NCBI RefSeq assembly: GCF_030272705.1
Contig: NZ_JARFYM010000034.1
Span: forward strand, 1 to 64,000
DNA length: 64,000 nucleotides
Source of the DNA: Rhizobium mayense
Lineage (GTDB): Bacteria > Pseudomonadota > Alphaproteobacteria > Rhizobiales > Rhizobiaceae
Reading direction: 5' to 3'
A model generated the notes under the pieces. The model was not told the DNA's origin. It made no database searches and was given only the letters and a program-made list of their open reading frames with translations. Both the position numbers and the translations under genes were made by a program. Positions 38,140 through 47,151 of the stretch are shown piece by piece. The first letter of the stretch is position 1; each line of letters starts with the position of its first letter.

Positions 38140-38292
38140 CCTTCTCCCAGCCGGGGAGAAGGACGCGCGCAGCGCAGGTTGAGGGGGTGTTACTGGGAAA
38201 CTGGCCTTTCGCTTGTGCTCAAAGCGCTCGGAATTGAAATTCCGAGCCCCCTCATCCGCCCTGTCGGGCACCTTCTCCCCGAGGGGAGAAGG
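38140..38292. repeat. RIME-like mosaic intergenic element
   Basis: A 150-base element bounded by two related hairpins: CCTTCTCCC/GGGAGAAGG at 38140-38162 and CCTTCTCCCC/GGGGAGAAGG at 38271-38292. A third hairpin, GCTCGGAATT/AATTCCGAGC, lies at 38226-38247. The halves are arranged as inverted copies (GAGGGGG near 38171, CCCCCTC near 38247). This matches the layout I know for rhizobial intergenic mosaic elements. It sits inside an operon and feeds into the ribosome site of the next gene. Confidence 0.65.
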
Positions 38293-38311
38293 GAGAAAAG
38301 GAGAAATCACT

Positions 38312-39427
38312 TTGAAGATCAAATCTATAGAAGCTTTTCAGCTGCCGATGGGCAGCGGAGAGACCGGGTCACCACGTTGCGCATTCGTCCGCATCGAAAC
38401 CGAAGACGGTCAGTTCGGCCTCGGCGAGGCCTCGCCGATGCAGGGCGGTATTGCCTCGCTCGGCATCATCGCCAGGGATATGGCGCCTTATCTCGTCGGC
38501 AAGGATGTGCTCGACCATGCCATCCTGCTCGACACGCTGTTCCATAGATGCGTGAAGCTCGGCCCGGAAGGTGCGACGACCGGCGCTCTTGCCGCTCTCG
38601 ACATCGCACTTTGGGACCTGAAGGGAAAGCTTCTTGGGCAGCCGGTTCACAAGCTGCTCGGCGGCGCCTGGACGACGAGCCTGCCGTGCTACACTTCGAT
38701 CGGCAACAACTCGGGTCGCACGGTCGATGAAGTGCTCCGTGTCGTCGAGCGCCGCGTCGCCAAGGAAAAGCCGGCGGCGGTGAAGATCCGCTGGGATGGC
38801 GACCGCACCAAGCAGGACGTCGATCTTGCCGGCGATATCGCCAAGGCCAAGGCCGTGCGCAAACTGCTGGGCGATGATTTCGTCATCGGCTTCGACGCCA
38901 ACAATGGCTATTCGATCGGTGGCGCGATCCGTGTTGGCCGTGCATTGGAGGACCTTGGTTATATGTGGTTCGAAGAACCCGTGCAGCACTATAACGTCCG
39001 CGCGATGGGTGAAGTGGCGCAGCGGCTGGACATCACGGTTTCGGCGGGTGAACAGACCTATACTCTGCAAGGCTTGCGCGAATTGATCGACGCCGGCGTG
39101 CGCATGGTGCAGCCGGATATCGTGAAAATGGGCGGCATCACCGGCATGATGAAATGCGCCGCGTTGGCACATGCCCACGGCGTCGAGCTGGTGCCGCACC
39201 AGACGCAGCCAACCGTCGGTCATCTCGCCAACATCCACGTGCTCAGCACGATCATGCACCTCGCCAAGCCGGTGGAGCTGGCCGACAATTGGGAGCGGGG
39301 CGCACCTGTCTTCGTCAACCCGTCCGAGCCGAACAACGGACGCTTCGAATTACCGACGGCACCGGGTCTTGGCGTCCAGTTCGACGCGGTTGAAATGGAG
39401 AAGCGCAAGATCGTGATCAAATTCTGA
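38312..39427 (+). CDS. Enolase-superfamily dehydratase (mandelate racemase/muconate lactonizing type)
   Basis: A 371-residue enzyme with an N-terminal capping domain and a TIM barrel that abstracts a proton next to a carboxylate, usually to dehydrate a sugar acid. Metal ligands are Asp195 (FDANNGY), Glu221 (WFEEP) and Glu247 (SAGEQ). A His-Asp dyad of the mandelate racemase subgroup is visible as Asp269 (QPDIVKMGG) and His296 (VPHQTQP). The usual KxK is K158-I-R160, an Arg in place of the second Lys. TTG 38312 is chosen because AAGGAG lies eight bases before it. The substrate, probably an aldonate or aldarate, is not fixed by the sequence. Confidence 0.87.
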   Translation: MKIKSIEAFQLPMGSGETGSPRCAFVRIETEDGQFGLGEASPMQGGIASLGIIARDMAPYLVGKDVLDHAILLDTLFHRCVKLGPEGATTGALAALDIALWDLKGKLLGQPVHKLLGGAWTTSLPCYTSIGNNSGRTVDEVLRVVERRVAKEKPAAVKIRWDGDRTKQDVDLAGDIAKAKAVRKLLGDDFVIGFDANNGYSIGGAIRVGRALEDLGYMWFEEPVQHYNVRAMGEVAQRLDITVSAGEQTYTLQGLRELIDAGVRMVQPDIVKMGGITGMMKCAALAHAHGVELVPHQTQPTVGHLANIHVLSTIMHLAKPVELADNWERGAPVFVNPSEPNNGRFELPTAPGLGVQFDAVEMEKRKIVIKF

Positions 39428-39547
39428 TCCGGGCGCTACGCGAAACGTGATCGTCCCGCCGAATGATGGGACGATTTCCGGCTATCGGAAACGGTTCCGA
39501 ACCGTATAAATAGCAGGGGAGTGAGGCGGATTCGGAGCAATTTTTGA

Positions 39548-41011
39548 ATGACTGATATATCCACGCGCAAGCGGGGGGAGGTAACGCAGGTTTCCGGTTG
39601 GCGCCCGCTGCTGATTGCACTGCTCGTGGCCGGCGCCTTCTTCATGGAAAATCTCGATGGCACGGTCATCGCCACTGCGCTGCCGCAGATGGCTGTGTCT
39701 TTCGGTGCCCGACCCGTCGATCTCAACATCGGTATGAGCGCGTATCTGCTGACGCTCGGGGTCTTCATCCCGATCAGCGGCTGGATCAGCGATCGTTTTG
39801 GCGCCCGCCTGGTTTTCACTACTGCTGTCGTCGTCTTCACGCTGGCTTCCGTTCTCTGCGGCTTTGCCAATGGTGTCGGCTCCTTTGTCGCCATGCGAAT
39901 CCTGCAAGGCATCGGCGGTGCGATGATGGTGCCGGTCGGCCGCCTCGTGGTTCTCAACAATACGCCGAAGGATCAGTTGATCTCGGCAATCGCGACGATC
40001 ACGTGGCCGGCGCTGGTGGCGCCCATTCTGGGGCCGCCGCTCGGCGGCTTCATCACCGATCATGCGACCTGGCGCTGGATCTTCTTCCTCAATCTGCCGC
40101 TCGGCATGTTGGCATTCGTCTTCGCTCTTATGCTGATCCCGGAGACCAAGAATGCAGCGCGGCCGCCCTTCGATTGGATTGGCTTCGTCATCAGCGGTTT
40201 TGGGCTGGCGAGCCTGACGTATGGTTTGGAGCTGATTGGCCGTCCCGATCCGGTCTGGCTGGAAGCCTGGACCTACGAGATTGCCGCCATTGTTCTTCTG
40301 GCTGTTGCCGTGTTCCATTTCCGGCGAACCGAACATCCCCTGATCGAGCTGGTGGGATTGAAGCACTCGACCTTTGCCATCACTATCTCCGGCGGCTCGC
40401 TTTTTCGCATCGCCATCGGTGCCGTGCCTTTCTTGCTGCCGCTGATGTTTCAGGTCGGTTTCGGGCTTAGCGCCTTTCACGCCGGCATGCTCACCTTGGC
40501 GGTCTTTGCCGGCAATCTGGCGATGAAACCGGGCACGACGCCGATCCTGAGGCGCTTCGGCTTCAAGCCGGTGCTGGTGGTCAACGGCATCCTCAATGCC
40601 ATCTTTATCGCGGCCTGCGCGCTGTTTTCGCCGGATACCTCCCTCTGGTTCGTCATTCCGGTGCTGTTCATCGGCGGCATGTGCCGGTCGATGCATTTCA
40701 CGGCCTTGAATACCATAGCCTTTGCTGACATCCCGCCGCAGCAGATGACGGGCGCGAACACTGTGTTCAGCACAGCCTTTCAGGTGACCATGGGGATGGG
40801 GATTGCCGTCGGCGCTATCGGCATCCGCCTGGGCCAAGCGGTCAGCGCGCCGCTCGGTTTGAACGGAATCATCGCCATCGAATTTCGCCTGGCTTTCGTC
40901 ATGCTGGGGGTCATCGCTTTGCTTGCCGTACTGGATTGTCTGCCGCTCGATCCGAAGGCGGGTGACAATGTTTCGCGCAAGCCGAAGCCAGCTGCGAAAA
41001 AGGCGGCCTGA
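39548..41011 (+). CDS. MFS transporter, DHA2 family
   Basis: A 487-residue inner-membrane carrier with about 14 predicted segments. DGTVIATALPQMAVSFG and the motif A region GWISDRFGARLVF place it in the EmrB/QacA group; a lysine-rich tail ends the chain. It is 120 bases after the dehydratase on the same strand and is probably the last gene of the catabolic operon, though a separate promoter is possible. It may export a toxic intermediate or take up the substrate. Confidence 0.87.
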   Translation: MTDISTRKRGEVTQVSGWRPLLIALLVAGAFFMENLDGTVIATALPQMAVSFGARPVDLNIGMSAYLLTLGVFIPISGWISDRFGARLVFTTAVVVFTLASVLCGFANGVGSFVAMRILQGIGGAMMVPVGRLVVLNNTPKDQLISAIATITWPALVAPILGPPLGGFITDHATWRWIFFLNLPLGMLAFVFALMLIPETKNAARPPFDWIGFVISGFGLASLTYGLELIGRPDPVWLEAWTYEIAAIVLLAVAVFHFRRTEHPLIELVGLKHSTFAITISGGSLFRIAIGAVPFLLPLMFQVGFGLSAFHAGMLTLAVFAGNLAMKPGTTPILRRFGFKPVLVVNGILNAIFIAACALFSPDTSLWFVIPVLFIGGMCRSMHFTALNTIAFADIPPQQMTGANTVFSTAFQVTMGMGIAVGAIGIRLGQAVSAPLGLNGIIAIEFRLAFVMLGVIALLAVLDCLPLDPKAGDNVSRKPKPAAKKAA

Positions 41012-41022
41012 ACGGCCGCCTT
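41000..41022 (+). terminator. Hairpin overlapping the MFS stop codon
   Basis: AAGGCGGCC and GGCCGCCTT (9 bp) pair around the TGA of the MFS gene. Only two T residues follow, but its position makes it the likely end of the catabolic operon. Confidence 0.6.
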
Positions 41023-41059
41023 GGTGCGAGCGGCCGGCGGTACGTCGCCACCCGGCCTC

Positions 41060-41197
41060 TCAAAAATGATAGTGAATCAGGTCATATCGCAGGAGCACGG
41101 CAGGAACTGCGATCAAAAGAAGAAGAAGCACTGCGATGCTGGCGGCACGCAACATTTTTATGCGGCGCGTACGCTGACCGGTCCAGTCATATACCAT
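41060..41197 (-). CDS. Small single-span membrane protein, 45 residues
   Basis: A short gene on the minus strand coding for a basic, cytoplasmic-type start (MVYDWTGQRTRRIKMLRA), then one hydrophobic segment (about residues 19-36, IAVLLLLLIAVPAVLL) and a tail RYDLIHYHF. GGGGAGA lies about ten bases before the ATG. Positive charges before the helix predict N-in orientation. Similar short proteins are common in rhizobia, from memory only; function unknown. Confidence 0.6.
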   Translation of the reverse strand: MVYDWTGQRTRRIKMLRAASIAVLLLLLIAVPAVLLRYDLIHYHF

Positions 41198-41463
41198 TTT
41201 ACATGTCTCCCCGTTCTCCGCGTGCTAAAAGGCAATAAAATCAAACGCTAGTCAATACTAATAATAGAATTGCCTTTAACAAGGGTGGCCTAATCCATTG
41301 GATTGGTGAGCGGTTCGTCCGTCTTGTGCAAATCGGCCTCAATTTGCGCCTTTCTGCGCAGAAAGATCGTTTTGTGCCGGCGGTCATGGCTATATAACCA
41401 ACAAAGGGTGTCCTCGCGGCCATGCGGGGACGGGAAATTGCTTCCGAACAGAGGAAAGACGTG

Positions 41464-42510
41464 ATGAGCAAGATGCGTGCCCTGGTACTGGAGCGTCAGC
41501 ATGAGTTGGCGCTGCGCGATATCGACCTGCCGCAGGAGGTCGGGCTGGGTCAGGTGAAGATCAAGATCCATACGGTGGGCGTCTGCGGATCGGACGTGCA
41601 CTACTACACGCACGGCCGCATCGGCCCCTTCGTCGTCAATGCGCCGATGGTGCTCGGCCATGAGGCAGCCGGCACGATCGTCGAAGTCGGCGCGGATGTG
41701 ACACATCTGAAAGTCGGCGACCGCGTCTGCATGGAACCCGGTATTCCCGACCCCAATTCCAAGGCCAGCCGTCTTGGCATGTACAATGTCGATCCAGCCG
41801 TCACCTTCTGGGCGACGCCGCCTATCCATGGCGTGCTGACACCGTTTGTCGTGCATCCGGCCAATTATACCTTCAAACTGCCTGACAATGTCAGCTTCGC
41901 CGAAGGCGCGATGGTGGAGCCTTTCGCGGTCGGCATGCAGGCGGCCACCAAGGCGAAGATCACACCTGGCGATACCGCCGTCGTGCTCGGGGCTGGCCCG
42001 ATCGGTACCATGGTTGCCATCGCTGCGCTTGCCGGGGGCTGCGCCCGCGCCATCGTTGCAGACCTTGCCCAGCCGAAGCTCGATATCGCCGCTCAGTATC
42101 AGGGCGTGATCCCGATCAATATCCGTGAGAAGAACCTCGTCGAAGAGGTCAAGCGTCTGACGGACAACTGGGGCGCCGATGTCGTGTTCGAATGCTCGGG
42201 CTCGCCGAAGGCCTGGGAAACGGTGATGGAGCTGCCGCGTCCCGGCGGAGTGGTCGTCGCCGTAGGCCTGCCGGTGGCGCCGGTCGGTTTCGATGTCTCG
42301 ACGGCATCGACGAAGGAAATCCGCGTCGAGACCGTCTTCCGCTATGCGCATCAATATGAGCGTTCCATCGCGCTGATCGCATCTGGGCGTGTCGACCTGA
42401 AGCCGCTGATCTCCGAAACCTTCAAATTCGAGCATTCGATCGAAGCCTTCAATCGCGCCGTGGAAGCCCGGCCGAGCGACGTGAAGCTGCAGATCGTCAT
42501 GGATCAGTAA
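41464..42510 (+). CDS. Zinc-dependent xylitol/sorbitol-type dehydrogenase
   Basis: A medium-chain NAD-dependent polyol dehydrogenase of 348 residues, probably D-xylulose reductase. Catalytic zinc ligands are Cys41 (GVCGSD) and His66-Glu67 (LGHEAAG); the nucleotide site is VVLGAGPIGT. The segment MEPGIPDPNSKASRLGMYNV replaces the four-cysteine structural zinc loop, as usual for bacterial xylitol dehydrogenases. The frame is open from 41422; ATG 41464 behind GAGGAAAG is preferred. It is a single-gene unit with its own terminator. Confidence 0.85.
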   Translation: MSKMRALVLERQHELALRDIDLPQEVGLGQVKIKIHTVGVCGSDVHYYTHGRIGPFVVNAPMVLGHEAAGTIVEVGADVTHLKVGDRVCMEPGIPDPNSKASRLGMYNVDPAVTFWATPPIHGVLTPFVVHPANYTFKLPDNVSFAEGAMVEPFAVGMQAATKAKITPGDTAVVLGAGPIGTMVAIAALAGGCARAIVADLAQPKLDIAAQYQGVIPINIREKNLVEEVKRLTDNWGADVVFECSGSPKAWETVMELPRPGGVVVAVGLPVAPVGFDVSTASTKEIRVETVFRYAHQYERSIALIASGRVDLKPLISETFKFEHSIEAFNRAVEARPSDVKLQIVMDQ

Positions 42511-42523
42511 GCGTCTGCTCTTG

Positions 42524-42564
42524 CCGCCGCGCCCTGTAAATGGCGCGGCGGATTGCCTTTTTAG
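42524..42564 (+). terminator. Rho-independent terminator after the polyol dehydrogenase
   Basis: CCGCCGCGCC and GGCGCGGCGG (10 bp, 8-base loop) are followed within a few bases by TTTTT, a classic intrinsic terminator 14 bases after the stop codon. Confidence 0.88.
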
Positions 42565-42704
42565 CTTCGCATGATGTTGTCCGAAAACACGCCGCGTTTT
42601 TCGGGATCATGCCCGAAACCGTAGACGCGGCTGCAAAAGCGATGCTAGCGTAGTTTCATACAGAGGAAATTGGGCGGCAACGCCGGAAAACGGGAAGGGA
42701 CGCT

Positions 42705-44447
42705 GTGCCGCACGACGTCGCATTGATAGCACTGATCGCCGCCGGTTTCGTATTTGCGGCCATTTTCGGCTATCTCGCCGACCGCCTGCATCTGCCGCCG
42801 CTCGTTGGATACCTGGTTGCCGGCGTAATGATCGGCTCGTCGACGCCAGGTTTTGTTGCCGACGCCGCTCTTGCGTCGCAGCTGGCTGAAATCGGCGTCA
42901 TTCTCTTGATGTTTGGTGTCGGCCTGCATTTTTCGGCAGCCGACTTGCTCGCTGTGCGCGGAGTCGCAATTCCCGGCGCCGTCGGTCAGATCGTCATTGC
43001 CGCGCTCTTGGGTATTGGCCTGACGTCACTGTGGGGCTGGGGCATCGGCGCCGGCCTGGTCTTCGGCTTGAGCCTCGCCGTCGCCAGTACCGTCGTGCTG
43101 CTGAAAGCGCTGGAGGAGCGCAACCTGGTCAGTTCGCCCAACGGCCGCGTCGCCGTCGGCTGGCTGATCGTTGAGGATTTGGCGATGGTGCTGGCGCTCG
43201 TGCTGCTGCCGGCTTTCGCCGGGGTTCTTGGTGGCCATGCCGATGCTGGCGCCCACGCAAGTACCGGGCCCATCGGGCTGACCATCGGCATCACCCTTGT
43301 CAAGGTAGCGGCTTTTGCCGCGGTCGCGATCTTCATCGGCCCGAAGATCGTGCCCTGGCTACTAACCTCTGTCGCACGAACGGGTTCACGCGAACTTTTT
43401 ACCCTGTCCGTTCTCGCCATCGCGCTCGGCATCGCCTTTGGAGCGGCGGAGATATTCGGCGTCTCTTTCGCGCTTGGCGCGTTCTTCGCAGGCCTCATCA
43501 TGAGCGAATCCCGTCTCAGCCATCGGGCAGCGGCCGATTCCCTGCCGTTGCAAAATGCCTTTTCGGTGTTGTTCTTCGTTTCCGTCGGCATGCTCTTCAA
43601 TCCGTCGGTGCTGGTGCGCGAACCGCTGATGATCCTCGGGGTGCTCGCTCTCATCATTCTCGGCAAATCGCTGATCTCTTTTTGCGTCGTGCTGTTGCTG
43701 CGTTATCCCGCCAGCATGGGTTTTGCAGTTTCCGCCGGGCTTGCCCAGATCGGAGAATTTTCCTTCATCCTGGCCGGCCTTGGCGTCTCGCTAGGTCTGC
43801 TGCCGCGCGAGGGGCAGGATCTGATCCTTGCAGGCGCCATTTTGTCTATCACGCTCAATCCGCTGGTTTTCGCTGGCACCGAGAGGCTGGAGAAATGGAC
43901 CTTTTCGCGGTGGCCGGCACTGGCGACCGACTATGGTGCCGCGAAGCACGATCGGCTGCGTCGCGAACTGGCCGTCATCGGGGCGCAGCGCGAGGCGCGG
44001 GATCGTCAGCATCATCTGGAAATCGAGCAGTTGATCGAGACATTTCCGATGTTCGACAAGGTCGACGAAAACGCGCAGGAGGAACTTCTGTTGCTCTTCC
44101 GCCCAAGGTCGGCATCGCCCGGCGATCGCGTCATCCGCACCGGTGACCGGGGCGACAGCATGTATTTCATCGCGTCCGGTGCGGTCGAGGTGCAGTTCGA
44201 GGACGACGAGATCCCGCTTGGCGCCGGCTCGTTCTTTGGCGAGATGGCGCTACTGACAGGCGCACGCCGCACCGCCGACGTGGTGGCGGTCGATTTCTGT
44301 CAATTCCTCGTCCTGGAACGTCGCGATTTCAACCTGTTCATGTCCCGCCACCCGCGGCTGCGCGCCGCCGTCAGCAGCATGGCCCGACAGCGGCAGGAGA
44401 TGAACGTCTCGCGCCAAAGGCGGGATCAATCGCTGGACGCCAGCTGA
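42705..44447 (+). CDS. CPA2 cation:proton antiporter with C-terminal cyclic-nucleotide-binding domain
   Basis: A 580-residue membrane protein. Residues 1-390 hold about 12 segments of the Kef/YbaL-type exchanger (LPPLVGYLVAGVMIG, LMFGVGLHFSA, and FFAGLIMSES around the ion site). After a charged linker, residues 445-560 form a cNMP-binding fold with GDSMYFIASGAVEVQ, the phosphate-cassette-like FFGEMALLTGARRTADV and a final helix. Most relatives carry a TrkA-N/RCK domain instead. The start is GTG 42705 behind GGAAGGGA. It likely exchanges K+ or Na+ for protons, perhaps gated by cAMP; a membrane nucleotide cyclase is encoded 3 kb away. Confidence 0.87.
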   Translation: MPHDVALIALIAAGFVFAAIFGYLADRLHLPPLVGYLVAGVMIGSSTPGFVADAALASQLAEIGVILLMFGVGLHFSAADLLAVRGVAIPGAVGQIVIAALLGIGLTSLWGWGIGAGLVFGLSLAVASTVVLLKALEERNLVSSPNGRVAVGWLIVEDLAMVLALVLLPAFAGVLGGHADAGAHASTGPIGLTIGITLVKVAAFAAVAIFIGPKIVPWLLTSVARTGSRELFTLSVLAIALGIAFGAAEIFGVSFALGAFFAGLIMSESRLSHRAAADSLPLQNAFSVLFFVSVGMLFNPSVLVREPLMILGVLALIILGKSLISFCVVLLLRYPASMGFAVSAGLAQIGEFSFILAGLGVSLGLLPREGQDLILAGAILSITLNPLVFAGTERLEKWTFSRWPALATDYGAAKHDRLRRELAVIGAQREARDRQHHLEIEQLIETFPMFDKVDENAQEELLLLFRPRSASPGDRVIRTGDRGDSMYFIASGAVEVQFEDDEIPLGAGSFFGEMALLTGARRTADVVAVDFCQFLVLERRDFNLFMSRHPRLRAAVSSMARQRQEMNVSRQRRDQSLDAS

Positions 44448-44460
44448 TCAGATCGAAAGC

Positions 44461-45369
44461 CTACCGCCCCTCCAGCCAGGTCTTCGAAACACGGCAGGCC
44501 ATCGTATAGGCGGGATCGAAAACATTCCCGACGTCATAGCGCACGACCTGGCCAAGCAAATGGCTGGCGGCGGTCTTGTCGAGCCCATAGTCGGAAGCCA
44601 GCCAGCGAAGCATTTCGCTGGTCGCATGCTGCAGCGCCTGATCGAGCGGCCGGGCGTTGCCGATGGTGAAAATGTCATCCGCGGTTTCGCCACGCGGCCA
44701 GATGATTTTCTTCTTTTCGACGCTGAGCCGTACCGTCACCTCGAAGGTGGTCTCTATGCCGGTCCCAACGATCTCGCCATCGCCTTGTACGGCGTGGCAA
44801 TCGCCGAGGAAGAAGAGCGCACCCGGCGCCGACACCGGAAACCAGATCGTCGTGCCGGGTGCGAGGAGCCGGTAATCCATATTGCCGCCAAATTCGCCGC
44901 TGGTGGCGGTGGATATGGCCTGACCTAGCGAGGGAGCGACGCCGAAGCAGCCGATCATTGGCGACAGCGGCAATACGAAAGACTCCAGACCAGCGACTGG
45001 CGCGGAAAGCCGGGTCGACAATGCTTCACGATCGATCTGCCAGATCACTTTATCGCTCGGCGGCAGCGTCCGTACGTCTTCCGGGTCAACGACATTGCCG
45101 GCAACGACGCTACGGGTGAAGCCTGTATCGCGCGTCGGCACCATGCCGAGGATTTCGACCTTCAATGAATCGCCCCGTTCCGCGCCCTCGACAAAAATCG
45201 GACCATTCATCGGATTCGGGCCGGAAGCTCTCTGGACACCTTCCTTGTCGTAACCGGCGGCATCGAGCGTCTCTGTGACGACGGTGTCGCCATCGGCGAT
45301 GTGCAATGCCGGTGGAAGAGAGCCGATGACGTTGTGATAGGCCGTCGGAGTGAAACGATGGGTTGCCAT
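44461..45369 (-). CDS. Acetamidase/formamidase family protein
   Basis: A 302-residue cytosolic amidase of the FmdA/AmdA fold, releasing ammonia from short amides. Landmarks are HIADGDTVVTETLDA near residue 23, NPMNGPIFVEGAERGD, then FGVAPSLGQAIS and the GDCHAVQGDGEIVGTG segment typical of the family. It lies on the minus strand after the phospholipase-D-like gene with an 84-base gap, converging with the antiporter gene. Substrate range among small amides is unknown. Confidence 0.87.
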   Translation of the reverse strand: MATHRFTPTAYHNVIGSLPPALHIADGDTVVTETLDAAGYDKEGVQRASGPNPMNGPIFVEGAERGDSLKVEILGMVPTRDTGFTRSVVAGNVVDPEDVRTLPPSDKVIWQIDREALSTRLSAPVAGLESFVLPLSPMIGCFGVAPSLGQAISTATSGEFGGNMDYRLLAPGTTIWFPVSAPGALFFLGDCHAVQGDGEIVGTGIETTFEVTVRLSVEKKKIIWPRGETADDIFTIGNARPLDQALQHATSEMLRWLASDYGLDKTAASHLLGQVVRYDVGNVFDPAYTMACRVSKTWLEGR

Positions 45370-45453
45370 GAAGCGTCAGCCTTGTCCGAAGTTGGGTCCA
45401 CCCAACCTATGCCGGATTCGGCCTCTGCGGAAAGAGCGGAATGCTGGCAATTC

Positions 45454-47151
45454 TCACGGTCCGACGAAATATCTCCGGCGCTTGGCTTTGTAGCTTCGCT
45501 CGTCGAACTGGCCGAGAAGCCAGTCTTCGGGATTGGCCTTGAGATATCCGGCATTCGGGTCCTGTTGGTCCGAATTCGCGAGTTTCTTGACGATGTAGCG
45601 CGCGTAATGATGGTCGAAGATGCGCATGAACTCGCCCAAATAAATGTCGGCAACACGCGTATCGCCTCGGATGATGATCATGTTCTCATCATTTATGCGC
45701 TGCGACGGCTGGCTGAAATTCGCCGAGCCGCTGACGACCAGCGGGTCGTCGCTCAACGGGTCGACCAGCATGAACTTGTCGTGGATGTAGTCGTTGGTGT
45801 TCAGAGGATTGTCACGCTCCGCCAGGAAGTTCGCCAGAGCACCGCTTTCCAAATGGCCACCGGCGGCGAAGAGAACGTCGCGGTCACGCCCGATAATCTC
45901 GCCGTCTCCCAGGTCATCGTCTTTGACGATGTAGCGCAACACGTCGTTTTCCTGCGCGATTACCTTGCTGAAGACCTTGTCCAGGTTGAAAGCCAGCGTG
46001 ATGCAGGAGATCTCCCGTGCCTCGGCCATCCGGTCGGCATACCACTGCAGCGATTCGCTGCTGTCCTTCTCGTCGCGCGCGCTGAAGACCGGTGTGATGC
46101 TGTTCGGTTCGGGGCGGGAAGGGGGCAGTGGCGTCAGTTCGCGATTTTTCGGCCGCAACTTGGTCGGCGTGAGATTTTCCGACAGAAGCGTCCAATATTG
46201 GAGATAGATCTCGGCAATTTCCGGGCTCCAAACGATGTGGCCGACATTCGAGTGACCGAAGATGCCGCCATCCGAAATGTTCGTCGATCCCGTCCAGACC
46301 GCGATCGGCTTTTCGTCCTCGAGCAGGATGATGAACTTGTTGTGCCGGATGCCTTCCGTCACCGTACGCGGAATGACCACCTTCATTTCATCGAGGCGGG
46401 CATTGCGGATGACCGCCTCGTTCGCCGTCTTGTAAGTCTTCTCATCGTCGAAGACGATCTTCACATCGGCTCCAGCTTCAACTGCCTTGCCAAATGCGTT
46501 CGCAATGGGCTGGTAATGGAATTCGTAGAGCGCCGCCCGCAGCCCAAAGCGGTGGTCCTCCGCGAGGCTGATGAATTTCACGAGAGCTTCGAAGAGCCCG
46601 CGCGACAGCCAGACCATTTCTTCTGCCATGGGATTGTCGGCATTCGGCATGCGATTGCCGAAACGCCGCGCATAGGCCTGTGAGCCGATCACACCGCGAT
46701 TGAAGTAAACATCGTGGCGCGCTTCGTCGTTTTTCTTTTCAGGATGCAGCAGATATTCGAGCTCGGTTGCGATTTCGAGGGTGACGGCAGAGGCGGTGTC
46801 AAGCTGCAGCATCTTGACCGCGCCATAGACCGGGACGATCTGGTAGCGGTAGATATGATCGGTTTCCGCTGTATAGTCGGCCCATTGGAAGCTCTGTACC
46901 GGATGGTCCGCCGTGCTGACGGGAGTGCCTGGCGCGAGACCTTGATCCTTGTCCTTGAAGCGCTTGATACCCGTCATCCAGTAACGCTCGACGACGGCAC
47001 CGTCCTTGAGTTCCTCGCGCTGAATGGCAAAACCCATCAGCCCCGTTTTCTTGGCGTCTTGCCCGGGAACGAAATCCCAGGCCAGGACGACCACGTAGGT
47101 TCCTGCAATCGCCCGCGCACGCAAAACCCCACTCGCTGCCGTGACCCGCAT
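45454..47151 (-). CDS. Phospholipase-D-like domain protein
   Basis: A 565-residue protein with two phospholipase-D superfamily half-sites. The second is complete: HDK with His457, Lys459 and Asp464, then GSANFS. The first has His270 and Lys272 and a following GSTN (288-291), but the aspartate position is Leu277. An N-terminal beta-rich region of about 130 residues precedes. No signal peptide is seen. PLD-fold proteins include lipases, nucleases and phage-defence effectors; sequence alone does not choose. A clear ribosome site GGGGAGGGTGAG precedes ATG 47151. It diverges from a nucleotide cyclase gene. Confidence 0.83.
   Translation of the reverse strand: MRVTAASGVLRARAIAGTYVVVLAWDFVPGQDAKKTGLMGFAIQREELKDGAVVERYWMTGIKRFKDKDQGLAPGTPVSTADHPVQSFQWADYTAETDHIYRYQIVPVYGAVKMLQLDTASAVTLEIATELEYLLHPEKKNDEARHDVYFNRGVIGSQAYARRFGNRMPNADNPMAEEMVWLSRGLFEALVKFISLAEDHRFGLRAALYEFHYQPIANAFGKAVEAGADVKIVFDDEKTYKTANEAVIRNARLDEMKVVIPRTVTEGIRHNKFIILLEDEKPIAVWTGSTNISDGGIFGHSNVGHIVWSPEIAEIYLQYWTLLSENLTPTKLRPKNRELTPLPPSRPEPNSITPVFSARDEKDSSESLQWYADRMAEAREISCITLAFNLDKVFSKVIAQENDVLRYIVKDDDLGDGEIIGRDRDVLFAAGGHLESGALANFLAERDNPLNTNDYIHDKFMLVDPLSDDPLVVSGSANFSQPSQRINDENMIIIRGDTRVADIYLGEFMRIFDHHYARYIVKKLANSDQQDPNAGYLKANPEDWLLGQFDERSYKAKRRRYFVGP

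Noticed and set aside
41290..42435. 381-codon open frame antisense to the polyol dehydrogenase
   Set aside because: Complementary shadow of a clear zinc dehydrogenase gene; His/Arg/Asp-rich with no domain.
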